Assembly (NCBI RefSeq): GCF_000422685.1
Contig: NZ_AUGN01000009.1
Span: forward strand, 1-64,000
Direction of reading: 5' to 3'
From: Flavobacterium gelidilacus DSM 15343
GTDB lineage: Bacteria; Bacteroidota; Bacteroidia; Flavobacteriales; Flavobacteriaceae
Length of the DNA stretch: 64,000 nt
How positions within the stretch are numbered: the stretch's first letter is position 1; each line of letters starts with the position of its first letter. The notes under the pieces were generated by a model, which saw only the letters and a program-made list of their open reading frames with translations, made no database searches and was not told the DNA's origin. The position numbers and the translations under genes are program-made. Shown piece after piece: positions 32,776-42,841 of this stretch.

Positions 32776-34991
32776 TTGACATTAATACCAAAACCTAATC
32801 CCATATCACTGTCATAATGGGTTGTTATTCCCATGTTTTTACCAATTATATATTTTAAACCTACCATATATTCTTTGTCTGTATTTACCATAAAAGCCAT
32901 TCGTAATCGTTTTGAAAGAGGAATATCTTCACGCATAAGTTGCAGTCTTACATTTCCATCATGATAAGCTTCAGCTTGAAATATAACTAACATAGGTAAT
33001 GTATAAGCAAAACCTAAACTTGCTTGAATACGTTTGTCTTTTGTACTTTTTTGTCCAAATAAATTTTCTTCTATTTCTCCATGGTCTAATTTTCTATAAC
33101 GAGCATCAAAACCGATAAAAGGCATAAACCATTGATTTCTTCCAATATACCTACCAATGTGTGTTTCTGATTCATAACCATGATCATCATGATATCCCAA
33201 ACGCCATTCAGTACCAAAACTCCATCGTGTATTTTGTAACATAGCTTTACCATCATTTCCATTGGTTGCAAAATCATTTTCTGCCATTAAATGAAACTGA
33301 TTGCTTTCTGCTTGTAATTTTTTATAAGCTTCTGCTTTATTAGGTAGATATGGGTTTGGTTTTGAATCTTCATAACTAAAAACACGATTCATTCCAGCCA
33401 TCATGTGATACAAAATATGACAATGAAAAAACCAATCACCATCAGCATTAGCTTCAAATTCAATTACATCCATTTCCATTGGCATAATGTCTAGTACATT
33501 TTTTAATGGTGCAAATTCTCCTTGTCCATTCAGAACTCTAAAATCGTGACCGTGTAAGTGCATTGGATGACGCATCATGGAATTATTGTATAAAGTAATG
33601 CGAACATTTTCTCCTTTCTTAATCAAAATTTTGTCGGTTTCAGAAAGTACCACATTATCCATACTCCAAACATAACGGTTCATGTTTCCTGTTAATTCAA
33701 AACGAAGCTCACGAACTGGTGCATCTTTTGGTAAAGTTGTTTTTGTTGGTGATTTTAGCATCGAATAATTCAAAGTCACAATATCTGATTTTGTTGAAGA
33801 CATTGAGTGTTTAGAATGATCCATGTCTTTATCCTCATCCATTTTCATTGCACTTCCGGAAATTTCAGGATACATAACCGTATTCATGTCTATTTTTTGT
33901 AAACTCATGTCCATTCCCATATCGTCCATAGTTCCGTCCATATTCATCATGTTGTTCATCATCTTCATGCCTTCAAAATACTTTAATTTTGGCATTGGAG
34001 TAGTCAATTGTTTGATTCCTTCACCAATATAAATTGAAGTTGATTTAGTTCTATCTTCTGGAGTTGCCAAAAATTCATAAGAAGTATTCTCTGCTGGAAT
34101 CGTTACAATTACATCATAGGTTTCTGAAACTCCAATGATTAAACGGTCAACTTCAACAGGTTCTACATCGTTTCCATCATTAGCAACAACTGTCATTTTC
34201 CCTCCTGCATATTTTAACCAAAAATAAGAAGATGCTCCACCATTTGAAATTCGCAATCGAACTTTATCTCCAGCTTTAAATTGGGAAAGTTGACTTTCAT
34301 TCTGTCCATTTATTAAAAACTTATCATAATAAACATCACTAACATCCATAGCTAACATACGTTTCCATTCATTAGTTAATTTTGTTTTAAAATGTCCTGC
34401 TTTTAGTGCTTCCGCATAACTTTGAGTAGTTCCTTTTTTTATGGCAAACCAGTCTGAAGCGTTATGCAACATTCTATGAACATTTTCTGGTTTGTAATCG
34501 GTCCATTCACTCAAAATAATAGGAACTTGTGGTACATCATCGATTCCTTTTCGAAACGCTGGGTCAACAACTTTTTTCTTTAGAATTAATGAACCGTACA
34601 TTCCGATTTGCTCTTGCAAACCGCTGTGACTATGATACCAATGTGTTCCTGATTGAATAATTGGAAAACGATACACATGTTCTGTTCCGGGTTCGATTGG
34701 CATTTGAGTTAAATATGGAACTCCGTCTTCTTTATTAGGCAAGTACAATCCATGCCAATGTAAAGAAGTTCCTTCATCCAAATGATTATACACATGAATT
34801 TCGGCAATATCACCTTCTGTGAATGTCAAAGTCGGCATTGGAATTTGACCGTTGACTGCAATCGCTCTTTTTTCTTTACCTGAAAAATTTACGATGGAAT
34901 CTCTAACATGTAAATCATATCGCACGACATTTTGACTAAAAATTGTGGTCGATATTAATAGTGTAACTAGTAAATAATATATTTTATTCAT
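32769..34991 (-). CDS. Multicopper oxidase with a CopB-like outer-membrane tail
   Basis: A signal peptide (residues 1-20, ending FSQ) leads into a CopA-type multicopper oxidase. All four copper signatures are present: SLHWHG, THWYHSHSG, HPMHLHGHDF and FFHCHILYHMMAG. A Met-rich insertion of about 60 residues (MMNNMMNMDGTMDDMGMDM, later DKDMDHSKHSM) lies between the second and third domains and probably binds Cu(I). The last 165 residues (WSFGTEWRLGYHDDHGYES, ending LGFGINVNY) look like the beta-barrel of the separate CopB protein, ending in an aromatic residue as outer-membrane barrels do. The CopA-CopB fusion reading is inference. It is the last gene of the copper operon, 4 bases after the ATPase gene. 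Confidence 0.88.
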   Translation of the reverse strand: MNKIYYLLVTLLISTTIFSQNVVRYDLHVRDSIVNFSGKEKRAIAVNGQIPMPTLTFTEGDIAEIHVYNHLDEGTSLHWHGLYLPNKEDGVPYLTQMPIEPGTEHVYRFPIIQSGTHWYHSHSGLQEQIGMYGSLILKKKVVDPAFRKGIDDVPQVPIILSEWTDYKPENVHRMLHNASDWFAIKKGTTQSYAEALKAGHFKTKLTNEWKRMLAMDVSDVYYDKFLINGQNESQLSQFKAGDKVRLRISNGGASSYFWLKYAGGKMTVVANDGNDVEPVEVDRLIIGVSETYDVIVTIPAENTSYEFLATPEDRTKSTSIYIGEGIKQLTTPMPKLKYFEGMKMMNNMMNMDGTMDDMGMDMSLQKIDMNTVMYPEISGSAMKMDEDKDMDHSKHSMSSTKSDIVTLNYSMLKSPTKTTLPKDAPVRELRFELTGNMNRYVWSMDNVVLSETDKILIKKGENVRITLYNNSMMRHPMHLHGHDFRVLNGQGEFAPLKNVLDIMPMEMDVIEFEANADGDWFFHCHILYHMMAGMNRVFSYEDSKPNPYLPNKAEAYKKLQAESNQFHLMAENDFATNGNDGKAMLQNTRWSFGTEWRLGYHDDHGYESETHIGRYIGRNQWFMPFIGFDARYRKLDHGEIEENLFGQKSTKDKRIQASLGFAYTLPMLVIFQAEAYHDGNVRLQLMREDIPLSKRLRMAFMVNTDKEYMVGLKYIIGKNMGITTHYDSDMGLGFGINVNY

Positions 34992-34995
34992 TCTT

Positions 34996-37515
34996 TTAAA
35001 TTTTTATAGTTCGCAATCGCAAGGCATTTGCAATTACTGAAACGGAACTAAAACTCATGGCTAAAGCTGCAATCATTGGAGAAAGTAACAATCCAAAAAC
35101 TGGAAACAATACTCCTGCAGCAATTGGAATTCCAATAGAATTGTAAATGAATGCGAAAAACAGATTTTGTTTGATGTTTTTCATTACTGCATGACTTAAA
35201 TTTTTTGCTTTTACAATTCCTTGTAAATCTCCTTTTACAAGAGTGATTTTTGCACTTTCAATGGCAACATCAGTTCCTGTTCCCATGGCAATTCCTATAT
35301 CAGATTGAGCTAATGCTGGAGCATCATTTATACCATCACCAGCCATAGCTACAATTTTTCCTTGAGCTTGAAGTTTTTTTATGTATTCTAATTTGTCTTG
35401 TGGCAAACAACTTGCTTTAAAATTCGTAAGATTTAATTCAGAAGCAACGGCTTTGGCTGTATTTTCATTATCACCCGTTAACATGATAACTTCTACATCT
35501 TGACGCTTTAATTCTTGAATAGCTTCAAAACTTGTCTTTTTAATAGCATCAGTAATCGTGATATAACCTACTACTCTATTATCAATAGCAATATAGGAAA
35601 CCGTTTTACCCAATTTTTGTTCCGAAATTACCTCTTGCTCAATACTTGAAATATCAATTTTTTCTTGTTCTAATAATTTCTTATTTCCTAAACTTATTTT
35701 CTCCTTTCCAATGAAGCCAACAACTCCTTTTCCGGTAACGGATTCAAAGTTCTCTACTTTAGAAAAAGAAACCTCTTTTGATTTAGCAAAGTTCACAACC
35801 GCTGTAGCCAAAGGATGTTCACTATTTTGATTTAAAGAAGCTATTTTTCCTAAAACTTCTTTTTCATCTTCATTTTTTACTACAATTTTCTCTACTGATG
35901 GTTTTCCTTCTGTTAATGTTCCTGTTTTATCTGTGATTAACACATCAATCTTGTCCATTTTTTCAATGGCTTCCGCGTTTTTGATTAAGACTCCTAATTT
36001 GGCTCCTTTACCTACTCCAACCATAACTGACATTGGAGTTGCTAAACCTAATGCACAAGGACAAGCAATGATTAGAACAGCAATAGCATTTACAAATCCG
36101 TAAACCAATTTAGGTTCTGGTCCAAATACCCACCAAGCAAAAAAGGTAATAACAGAAACAAGAACAACAATGGGTACAAAGTATTTAGCTACTTTATCCA
36201 CTAAATTCTGAATAGGTGCTCTTGAACGACTAGCCTCACTAACCATTTGAACGATTTGTGATAATAGTGTTTCTGAACCTACTTTTTCAGCAATCATTAA
36301 AAAGGATTGGGTTCCATTTATAGTTCCAGAACTTACTTCATCATCTACTTTTTTATCAACAGGAATTGGTTCACCCGAAATCATGGATTCATCGATGGTA
36401 CTATTTCCTTCTTTAATTTTCCCATCAACAGGCACTTTTTCACCAGGTTTTACTCGAAGTATATCTCCTTTTTTAATATCATGTATGGAAATTACTTTCT
36501 CTTGTCCATCAACCACTAAAGTTGCTTCCGTTGGTGCTAATTTCAATAATTCTTTGATTGCTCCACTGGTTCTGCTGTGTGCTTTTGCTTCTAACAATTG
36601 ACCTAATAAAACCAACGTTAATACTACAGCTGTTGCTTCAAAATACAAATGAACCGTTCCGCTTTCAGTTTTAAATTGTTCTGGAAATATACTTGGAAAA
36701 AGCATTCCGAAAATACTAAATACAAAAGCAACTCCTGTTCCAATTCCGATTAAGGTGAACATGTTTAAATTCCAATTAATTATGGATTTCCAAGCTCGTT
36801 GAAAAAACATCCAACAAGCATAAAAAACAACTGGAATAGTTAATAGAAATTGAATCCAATTCCATTTTTCTAAATCCATCAATTGATATAAAGGATTATT
36901 TGGAATCATATCAGACATAGAAATAATAAAAACTGGAATACTGAAAAGCATCGCAATTTTCATTTTATGCCAAAGCTTATCATATGTTTTATCTTCTTCG
37001 GAATCAGTTGGTTCCATGGGTACTAAGTCCATTCCACAAATAGGGCAACTTCCTGGTTCATCTCGAATTATTTCAGGGTGCATTGGACAAGTATATTGAG
37101 TTGAAATATTATGAGTTGGTTCTTTTACCAAATCCATTCCACAAACAGGACAATCACCAGCTTTGTCATAGACTTTGTCGCCTTCGCAATGCATCGGGCA
37201 ATAGTATTTTCCAGCTTTATTTTGGTACTTATGGCCTTCGTGTTTGTGTTCTTTTTTCTCAGTTGAACAACAACTGGTTTTTGGTAGTATCTCTGTTGAA
37301 GTATTTGGTATTGAAATTTGATATTTACTATCTTTTCCACCTAAAGCATTTTGTAGATCATCAAGTTCAACATGTTTTGACATTTCAATTATAGCTTCAC
37401 TTTTTTCTTTAGAAACTTCAACTTTTGTTATGTTTTTAACTTTAGACAAATCCGTTTGAACTTTATTTTCACAACCTGAACAAGTCATTCCGTTGATAGT
37501 ATATTTATGTGTCAT
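34996..37515 (-). CDS. copA: Copper-exporting P1B-type ATPase
   Basis: An 839-residue copper pump. The N-terminus has one HMA domain (GMTCSGCENKV) followed by two heavy-metal-binding YHS-like modules (YYCPMHC ... CPVCGMDLV and YTCPMHPE ... CPICGMDLVPME). The membrane part contains the Cu-specific CPC motif in IACPCALGLATP. The actuator TGE-type loop reads MISGEPIPV, the phosphorylation site is DKTGTLTEG, the nucleotide site has NSEHPLATAV, and the hinge is GDGINDAPALAQ. It exports Cu(I) to the periplasm, where the adjacent multicopper oxidase can oxidise it. It begins one base after the DUF305 gene ends. Confidence 0.95.
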   Translation of the reverse strand: MTHKYTINGMTCSGCENKVQTDLSKVKNITKVEVSKEKSEAIIEMSKHVELDDLQNALGGKDSKYQISIPNTSTEILPKTSCCSTEKKEHKHEGHKYQNKAGKYYCPMHCEGDKVYDKAGDCPVCGMDLVKEPTHNISTQYTCPMHPEIIRDEPGSCPICGMDLVPMEPTDSEEDKTYDKLWHKMKIAMLFSIPVFIISMSDMIPNNPLYQLMDLEKWNWIQFLLTIPVVFYACWMFFQRAWKSIINWNLNMFTLIGIGTGVAFVFSIFGMLFPSIFPEQFKTESGTVHLYFEATAVVLTLVLLGQLLEAKAHSRTSGAIKELLKLAPTEATLVVDGQEKVISIHDIKKGDILRVKPGEKVPVDGKIKEGNSTIDESMISGEPIPVDKKVDDEVSSGTINGTQSFLMIAEKVGSETLLSQIVQMVSEASRSRAPIQNLVDKVAKYFVPIVVLVSVITFFAWWVFGPEPKLVYGFVNAIAVLIIACPCALGLATPMSVMVGVGKGAKLGVLIKNAEAIEKMDKIDVLITDKTGTLTEGKPSVEKIVVKNEDEKEVLGKIASLNQNSEHPLATAVVNFAKSKEVSFSKVENFESVTGKGVVGFIGKEKISLGNKKLLEQEKIDISSIEQEVISEQKLGKTVSYIAIDNRVVGYITITDAIKKTSFEAIQELKRQDVEVIMLTGDNENTAKAVASELNLTNFKASCLPQDKLEYIKKLQAQGKIVAMAGDGINDAPALAQSDIGIAMGTGTDVAIESAKITLVKGDLQGIVKAKNLSHAVMKNIKQNLFFAFIYNSIGIPIAAGVLFPVFGLLLSPMIAALAMSFSSVSVIANALRLRTIKI

Positions 37516-37516
37516 T

Positions 37517-37993
37517 TTATTTGTTTTCTAAACGATTGATCATTTCTTTCATTTGTTTGATTTCCTTTTCTTGAGCATTGATAATATCATCAGCTAATTT
37601 CTGAACTTCAGCATCTTTAAAATCAGCATTACTACTTGTCATAATTGCTGAAGAATGGTGTGGAATCATAGCTTTCATCCATTGTACATCACTAATTGGA
37701 GTTTGTGTTCGCAATAAATAAAGCGTTCCAAAAAATGTAAAAGCAGCAAAAGCAATAATTCCTAAATTAATTTTACGACTAGGATACATTTTCCACATAA
37801 ATAACAACATACTAATTGCCATGGTAGCTATCATTAAAGTTGTCATATAAACACGAGTTAAACTGTTTAGGACATGATCGAATTCAGCAACATTTAAAAA
37901 CATTACCAAATACATAATGACAAAAGATACAGCCATTATTAATACAAATTTTGGATATGGGTTTTGATTCTTATTAGTGTGATTTGTTTCCAT
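37517..37993 (-). CDS. DUF305-family membrane protein of the copper operon
   Basis: A 158-residue protein with three membrane helices (VLIMAVSFVIMYLVMFLNV, TLMIATMAISMLLFMW, and a third near residues 75-95) and a C-terminal DUF305-type tail carrying MIPHHSSAIMTS and KQMKEMINRL. The His-His and Met residues of that segment are thought to bind copper in the family. It is placed directly before the Cu-ATPase gene with a one-base gap, so it is probably a copper-handling partner. The biochemical role is not established. Confidence 0.87.
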   Translation of the reverse strand: METNHTNKNQNPYPKFVLIMAVSFVIMYLVMFLNVAEFDHVLNSLTRVYMTTLMIATMAISMLLFMWKMYPSRKINLGIIAFAAFTFFGTLYLLRTQTPISDVQWMKAMIPHHSSAIMTSSNADFKDAEVQKLADDIINAQEKEIKQMKEMINRLENK

Positions 37994-38101
37994 ATTGATT
38001 CTGTTTTTGTAGTTGATTAAATATAAAAAAAGTAAATAAAAACTAGTTTAAAGATTAAATGAGATTGTTATATAATTCACATAACAATCTCATAATGAAA
38101 T

Positions 38102-38965
38102 CTATTTGATAGTTTCAACCACTTTTCCACAGCTTAGCATCTTAGAACCGTAGTAAGGGTTTTTAACTTCATTTTCTTTACTCAACCAATTAGCACCTTT
38201 TCCATCATTTGCCATTGGACAATGTTGAAAATAAACTGTTGTTTCGGCTTTAGAAACTTTAATTAATTTATAGATATTTTCAGAAAGTGTATCAAATGCA
38301 TCTCTTTGTTTTTTAATATCATTACTTTGAGAAATTTTAGTTGCATCTTCTTTTAAATCTTTCATGACTTTCATCCAAACCATGTGAACATCCATTTCTA
38401 AATCACCCATTTTAACTACATCTAATAAAGTCAATAATTCCTTAGCTTTTGCAGATGCTTCTTTACCATCTGTTTCTACTAATGCATCTTTCACTGCAAA
38501 ATAGTTTTCATAAATTGTTTCTAATTGACTTATATTTTGTGTTTCAGTAGATTTCATTTCATCATGATTTGCTTTCATCTTTTCTTCCATATTAGCTTTC
38601 ATTTGCTTTTTCACTGGAGTTTTAGCCTCTCTTTCATATTGGCAACAACCGGGAAGCTTATTGTATGCAGCATCAGGAGCTAAAAAAAAATCACTATCAT
38701 AACCTGATAAAGCTATTCTCTTTAATATATCATCTTTATTAGTTGCCTTTTTATCAAAAGTTATGGTTGCCATTTTTGTTTCTTTATCCCAATCAACTGA
38801 AGAAATATTTTTGAGATTTCCTGATTTTTCAATTGTTTTTTCGCACATGCCACAGTTTCCATAAATTTTAACTTCTTGTGTTGAAGCGTTCTTAATTTGC
38901 GCATAACTTGATGTGAATGACACTAACATAACAGTCAGCATCAATATGTTTTTTATTGATTTCAT
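38102..38965 (-). CDS. Secreted HMA-DUF3347 protein, metal binding
   Basis: A 287-residue periplasmic protein. A signal peptide (residues 1-22, ending SYA) precedes a heavy-metal-associated domain (IYGNCGMCEKTIEK, metal-binding CGMC). A linker contains CCQYE and a long charged Lys/Met stretch (KKQMKANMEEKMKANHDEM). The rest is a DUF3347 domain, as found at the end of CusB-like proteins, with the closing QHCPMANDGKGANWLSKE and MLSCGKV. It probably binds and hands over copper in the periplasm. It is 108 bases before the DUF305 gene in transcription order. Confidence 0.86.
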   Translation of the reverse strand: MKSIKNILMLTVMLVSFTSSYAQIKNASTQEVKIYGNCGMCEKTIEKSGNLKNISSVDWDKETKMATITFDKKATNKDDILKRIALSGYDSDFFLAPDAAYNKLPGCCQYEREAKTPVKKQMKANMEEKMKANHDEMKSTETQNISQLETIYENYFAVKDALVETDGKEASAKAKELLTLLDVVKMGDLEMDVHMVWMKVMKDLKEDATKISQSNDIKKQRDAFDTLSENIYKLIKVSKAETTVYFQHCPMANDGKGANWLSKENEVKNPYYGSKMLSCGKVVETIK

Positions 38966-39059
38966 TTTGTGATTTTTTTAAATTATTTTAAATAAACTAT
39001 TCGCTCATTAGTTATAAATCCAATGAGAATAAGCCATAAGGTTGGCTATACAAAAACAT

Positions 39060-39434
39060 TTAGCTTATTTTAGGAGGACACCAAATACTAAAATAGTGTG
39101 TAGGAATATTTTTTTCTAAATAGAAAAAATTTACTTTTTTAGAAACAATTCTTTCTATTGAAGAGTTAATTCTAAATGAAAGGAAAGGCATTATACTTGA
39201 AAATCCTGGTGCAAAACTACAATTTGTATTATTACAACTGCCATCACATGATTTCTTTTTAGAATTGTTTTTTTTACAACAAGACTTTTCAGCTTGATTA
39301 TTTTCTTGTTGAGAATCTTTAGTTAATCCACAACAAGCTTTATTAGTTGTAGTTTGATTTGAAGAATTACATCCATAAAAATCTACTGGTTTTAATAAAA
39401 AACCGAAAAATAGAATAAAAAGTATGTAATTCAT
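39060..39434 (-). CDS. Small Cys-rich secreted protein at the head of the copper cluster
   Basis: A 124-residue protein from the ATG at 39434. An earlier start at 39452 would overlap the promoter element. It begins with a hydrophobic signal-like stretch (NYILFILFFGFLL) and then a Cys/Lys/Asn-rich segment with CC, CCKK, CDGSC and NC patterns, eight or more Cys within 45 residues. The C-terminal half has few Cys and ends IWCPPKIS. I recognise no family. The position, 94 bases before the HMA-DUF3347 gene, and the composition suggest copper binding or sensing. The product could also be a metal-chelating envelope peptide. Confidence 0.7.
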   Translation of the reverse strand: MNYILFILFFGFLLKPVDFYGCNSSNQTTTNKACCGLTKDSQQENNQAEKSCCKKNNSKKKSCDGSCNNTNCSFAPGFSSIMPFLSFRINSSIERIVSKKVNFFYLEKNIPTHYFSIWCPPKIS

Positions 39435-39449
39435 TTTAATCATATAAGT

Positions 39450-39457
39450 CAAATTTA
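39450..39457 (-). promoter_or_regulatory. Possible -7 element of the copper cluster
   Basis: On the minus strand the sequence reads TAAATTTG, which fits TAnnTTTG, 15 bases upstream of the chosen ATG. No TTG at the correct distance was found, so an activator may be needed. Confidence 0.4.
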
Positions 39458-39502
39458 CAAAAAAAGACTTAGCTAATGAATTTTTTAAGAAATCTTTAAT
39501 AC

Positions 39503-42500
39503 TTATTTCCTATAGAACTTTCGATATTTAGCTAAGGCAAAAAATGCAATTACTAATACTCCTGCTAAAATATAAAAATAATATGTCACGTTTTGTTTTT
39601 CTCCTGAAGCATATGAATGCATTCCACTTAAATGGAAATTGACACCAAAATAAGTCATTAAGATTGATGCAAAAGCTAAAACACTCATAAAGTTATAAAC
39701 CCATAATCCTCTTAAAGCAGGCACAAATCTAGCATGAATCACAAAAGCATAAATCATAATACTAATTAAAGCCCAGGTTTCTTTTGGATCCCATCCCCAA
39801 TATCTTCCCCAACTTTCGTTTGCCCATTGGCCACCAAGAAAGTTTCCAATAGTCAACATTACTAATCCAACGGTTAAAGCTAATTCGTTGATATAAGTAA
39901 TTTCCTGAATACTTAATTTCATTCGTTCTTTGTTCTTCTCTGTTGTGAAAATCATTAAGAATAAAGCAACTAATCCAAGCATCATAGCTAAAGTAAAAGG
40001 TCCATAACTAGCTACAATTACAGCCACATGAATCATTAACCAATATGAATTTAAAACAGGCTGTAGGTTTCCAATGGATGGATCCATCCAATTCCAATGT
40101 GCTACCATCAGAATCATTGAAACCACAAATGCTGTTGAAGCAACGGTTAATTTAGATTTTATATCAAAAGTCAATCCAAAAAACATGGTCGCCCAAGCTA
40201 CATAAATCATACTTTCGTATGCATCACTCCATGGTGCATGGCCTGAAATATACCAACGAATAATCAATCCAATTGTATGTAAAACAAAAAACAACCCTAT
40301 TAAAACATGAAATCCATTTATGGTATAATTTAGCCATTTTTTGGACTTAAACATTCCAATTATGGTAAACATCAACATTAAAATTCCTGCTAACATATAC
40401 CAATAATGCAACTTTTTAAAGATATCATATTTATTATAGAGTATTTCTGATTCAATTTTTTTGTCAGATAACATGACTTTTGCACCATATAATTTTTGAT
40501 ACTTACTTAAACCGATTAAAAGACTATTAGGTAAAGTATAATCGTTAGTTTGCGATGATTTATTTATGGAATTTAAATAGAAAGGCAATACATTTTTTAT
40601 AGTATCTAAAGCAGTACTTGTTGGTTTATCGATTTCTAAATAGGAAACCCATTTATTATTAACATCATTTGGAATAGGAAATACTTTTAAGATTTGACCC
40701 CCTATTGCTGAATATAACAGGTTTACTTTTTTGTCGATATCTAAAAAATCTTTTTCAAATTGATTGGGAATAGCATTTGTATTTGCTTTTTCAAGTTGAG
40801 GAACTAATTTATAATTTCCTTTCTCATCAAAAAAGTTAATTAATGCTGCATATTGGGCATCTTTATCAATTCCTGCAATTTTTCTAATGCTATCATTTCC
40901 TCTTTTTAAATAAATAATCGGAACTTGATACCAATATTCAGGAAACTGTGTCATAGAAAGTAATACTTGATCAGAATTCATACCTTCATAAGTATCATTT
41001 TTTGAAACTTTACGAAGCAATTCAGATGAAAAAGTATTGATAGGTTTCATTCTTCCACCTGCATCTTGAATCACAATTTTTCCAAATTCACTTGCTTGTT
41101 CTTTAGAAACATTATATTTTTTTAAAAACTCTAATGTTTTTGTAACATCTGGTTGTGTTGTATTACTTGTATTCTCATTGTGATCATGTTGAGAGAATCC
41201 TATAAACGAAAACAATAAAAATCCAATAGTAAGCAATTTAGATTTCTTTAATTTGATGTTTTCTAATTTGCGTTTTACATCTGCAAAACGTGTGTTTTTG
41301 TCAAATAAAATTGCCATTAGACCAAAATACAATAAGAAATAACCAATATAAGTAATCCAAGTTCCCCAAAAATCGTGATTTACTGATAAGTTGGTTCCTT
41401 TTTCGTCAGGATCAAATCCGGCTTGAAAAAATCTATGACCGTCATAATCTAATATATTATTCATATAAACACTGTCTTTAATTACTTTATTTTCGCGTTT
41501 ATCTTTAATTTCTAATATACTTTTAAAAGCCGAATAACTCTTTTCTGTTCCTGGATATTTGTCAGCAACAAAAGCATCTAACTTAATAGAAAATGGTAAT
41601 TCGTATACTTTACTTCCATAAAATAAAGTAAAATCTAAATCTCCTACTTTTACATTTTGAGGAACTCCTTGTTTGCCTTTTGAACCCACTAAAGTAACTT
41701 GTTCTTCTTTTCCTTGAGCTTTAATTGTAACCGTTAAAGCATCATCAGATGATTTGTCTTTGTAATCATTATTTGATTTGTTTGCCAAATTTCCTTTGAT
41801 AGCTGGTTCTGGTAATACAAACTGACTTCCACCAAGATTATATAATGAACGAAGCATTAAAGGTTGAACAGAATCCTTTGTCACTGCACCCTGAAACTTA
41901 TCAGCCATTCGCATAAAATCTCCTTCAAAAGGAGCTTGAATTGTATAGGCATCATCCACTTTAGTCAAATTTATAGCCCCATCAGTAAATTTATTGAATG
42001 CAAAAAGTATGTTATGAATATTTTGAACTTCTCCTTCTTTTAGATAATGTTCGTGTCGAGAACCTGAACTAGATTCGACTAATTTGATATAGAATTGTCC
42101 TTTTTCATCGGCTACAAAGGTTTCTAAAGTATTCATAACGAAATCTTTATATTCTATTTCAAAAGGAACTCCACTAAAATTATCACTTATAGAAAAATTA
42201 TTATTAGCAAAAATTGAATTAATGGGAGTCAACAAAACATCTTTAGAAAATGTTTTTCGCTTCATTTCTCCTTTGTAATCACCATCAACAAATGCAGTTA
42301 TATACGTTTTGTCAGAATAAAATACTGAAGAAGTTTCTCCTTCTCTAATGGGCATCATTCCTTCATAACTAATATATCTTGTTACAAAAGCACCTATTAA
42401 AATTAAAATAAAAGATAAATGAAGCGTCAATGTTGCCCATTTTTCTTTTTTATATAATTGATAACGCTTAATGTTTCCAATAAAATTAATGACAAAAAAC

Positions 42501-42667
42501 ACCATTATAGTAGAAAACCACCAAGAATTGTAGATGATTTTTCTAGCAACATCCGTGTTGTATGCATCTTCTATAAATGTTCCAGCTGCCATTGAAGCGG
42601 CAAAAGCAATAAATAAAAAGGCCATTAATCGAGTAGAAAAAAGTATTGAAAATATAGATTTGTTCAT
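39503..42667 (-). CDS. ccsBA: Cytochrome c biogenesis protein CcsBA (fused ResB-ResC)
   Basis: A 1054-residue system II heme handling and cytochrome c ligation protein. The N-terminal ResB part has membrane helices at about 12-35, 48-68 and 78-95 (ILILIGAFVTRYISYEG) and a large periplasmic region. After a helix near 435-455 comes a second periplasmic segment, then the CcsA/ResC part with the tryptophan-rich heme-binding signature WGRYWGWDPKETWALI. The His residues expected to act as heme ligands are found in VLHTIGLI and HARFVPALRG. Fusion in one chain is normal in Bacteroidota. It lies upstream of the copper cluster on the same strand. Confidence 0.93.
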   Translation of the reverse strand: MNKSIFSILFSTRLMAFLFIAFAASMAAGTFIEDAYNTDVARKIIYNSWWFSTIMVFFVINFIGNIKRYQLYKKEKWATLTLHLSFILILIGAFVTRYISYEGMMPIREGETSSVFYSDKTYITAFVDGDYKGEMKRKTFSKDVLLTPINSIFANNNFSISDNFSGVPFEIEYKDFVMNTLETFVADEKGQFYIKLVESSSGSRHEHYLKEGEVQNIHNILFAFNKFTDGAINLTKVDDAYTIQAPFEGDFMRMADKFQGAVTKDSVQPLMLRSLYNLGGSQFVLPEPAIKGNLANKSNNDYKDKSSDDALTVTIKAQGKEEQVTLVGSKGKQGVPQNVKVGDLDFTLFYGSKVYELPFSIKLDAFVADKYPGTEKSYSAFKSILEIKDKRENKVIKDSVYMNNILDYDGHRFFQAGFDPDEKGTNLSVNHDFWGTWITYIGYFLLYFGLMAILFDKNTRFADVKRKLENIKLKKSKLLTIGFLLFSFIGFSQHDHNENTSNTTQPDVTKTLEFLKKYNVSKEQASEFGKIVIQDAGGRMKPINTFSSELLRKVSKNDTYEGMNSDQVLLSMTQFPEYWYQVPIIYLKRGNDSIRKIAGIDKDAQYAALINFFDEKGNYKLVPQLEKANTNAIPNQFEKDFLDIDKKVNLLYSAIGGQILKVFPIPNDVNNKWVSYLEIDKPTSTALDTIKNVLPFYLNSINKSSQTNDYTLPNSLLIGLSKYQKLYGAKVMLSDKKIESEILYNKYDIFKKLHYWYMLAGILMLMFTIIGMFKSKKWLNYTINGFHVLIGLFFVLHTIGLIIRWYISGHAPWSDAYESMIYVAWATMFFGLTFDIKSKLTVASTAFVVSMILMVAHWNWMDPSIGNLQPVLNSYWLMIHVAVIVASYGPFTLAMMLGLVALFLMIFTTEKNKERMKLSIQEITYINELALTVGLVMLTIGNFLGGQWANESWGRYWGWDPKETWALISIMIYAFVIHARFVPALRGLWVYNFMSVLAFASILMTYFGVNFHLSGMHSYASGEKQNVTYYFYILAGVLVIAFFALAKYRKFYRK

Positions 42668-42788
42668 AACGAGAAGTATTCAGTAAAAAAGATATTTTTT
42701 ATTCGTCTGCAAAGATAATTAATTGAAAAAAGATTCAGCTGTTAAAATTGGTTTATTAATAGAGTTTTAAGACTTGTGCATAAAAAAA

Positions 42789-42818
42789 TCACTTTAATTC
42801 ATAAAAAAACTAAAGTGA
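42789..42818 (-). terminator. Intrinsic terminator of glyA
   Basis: TCACTTTA pairs with TAAAGTGA. On the minus strand a T run follows the stem. Confidence 0.7.
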
Positions 42819-42841
42819 CTTTTTTTTTGTAGTTTAAAATA

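Noticed and set aside
37083..37394. 103-codon antisense frame in the copper ATPase gene
   Set aside because: It lies opposite the metal-binding modules, and its composition reflects their codons.
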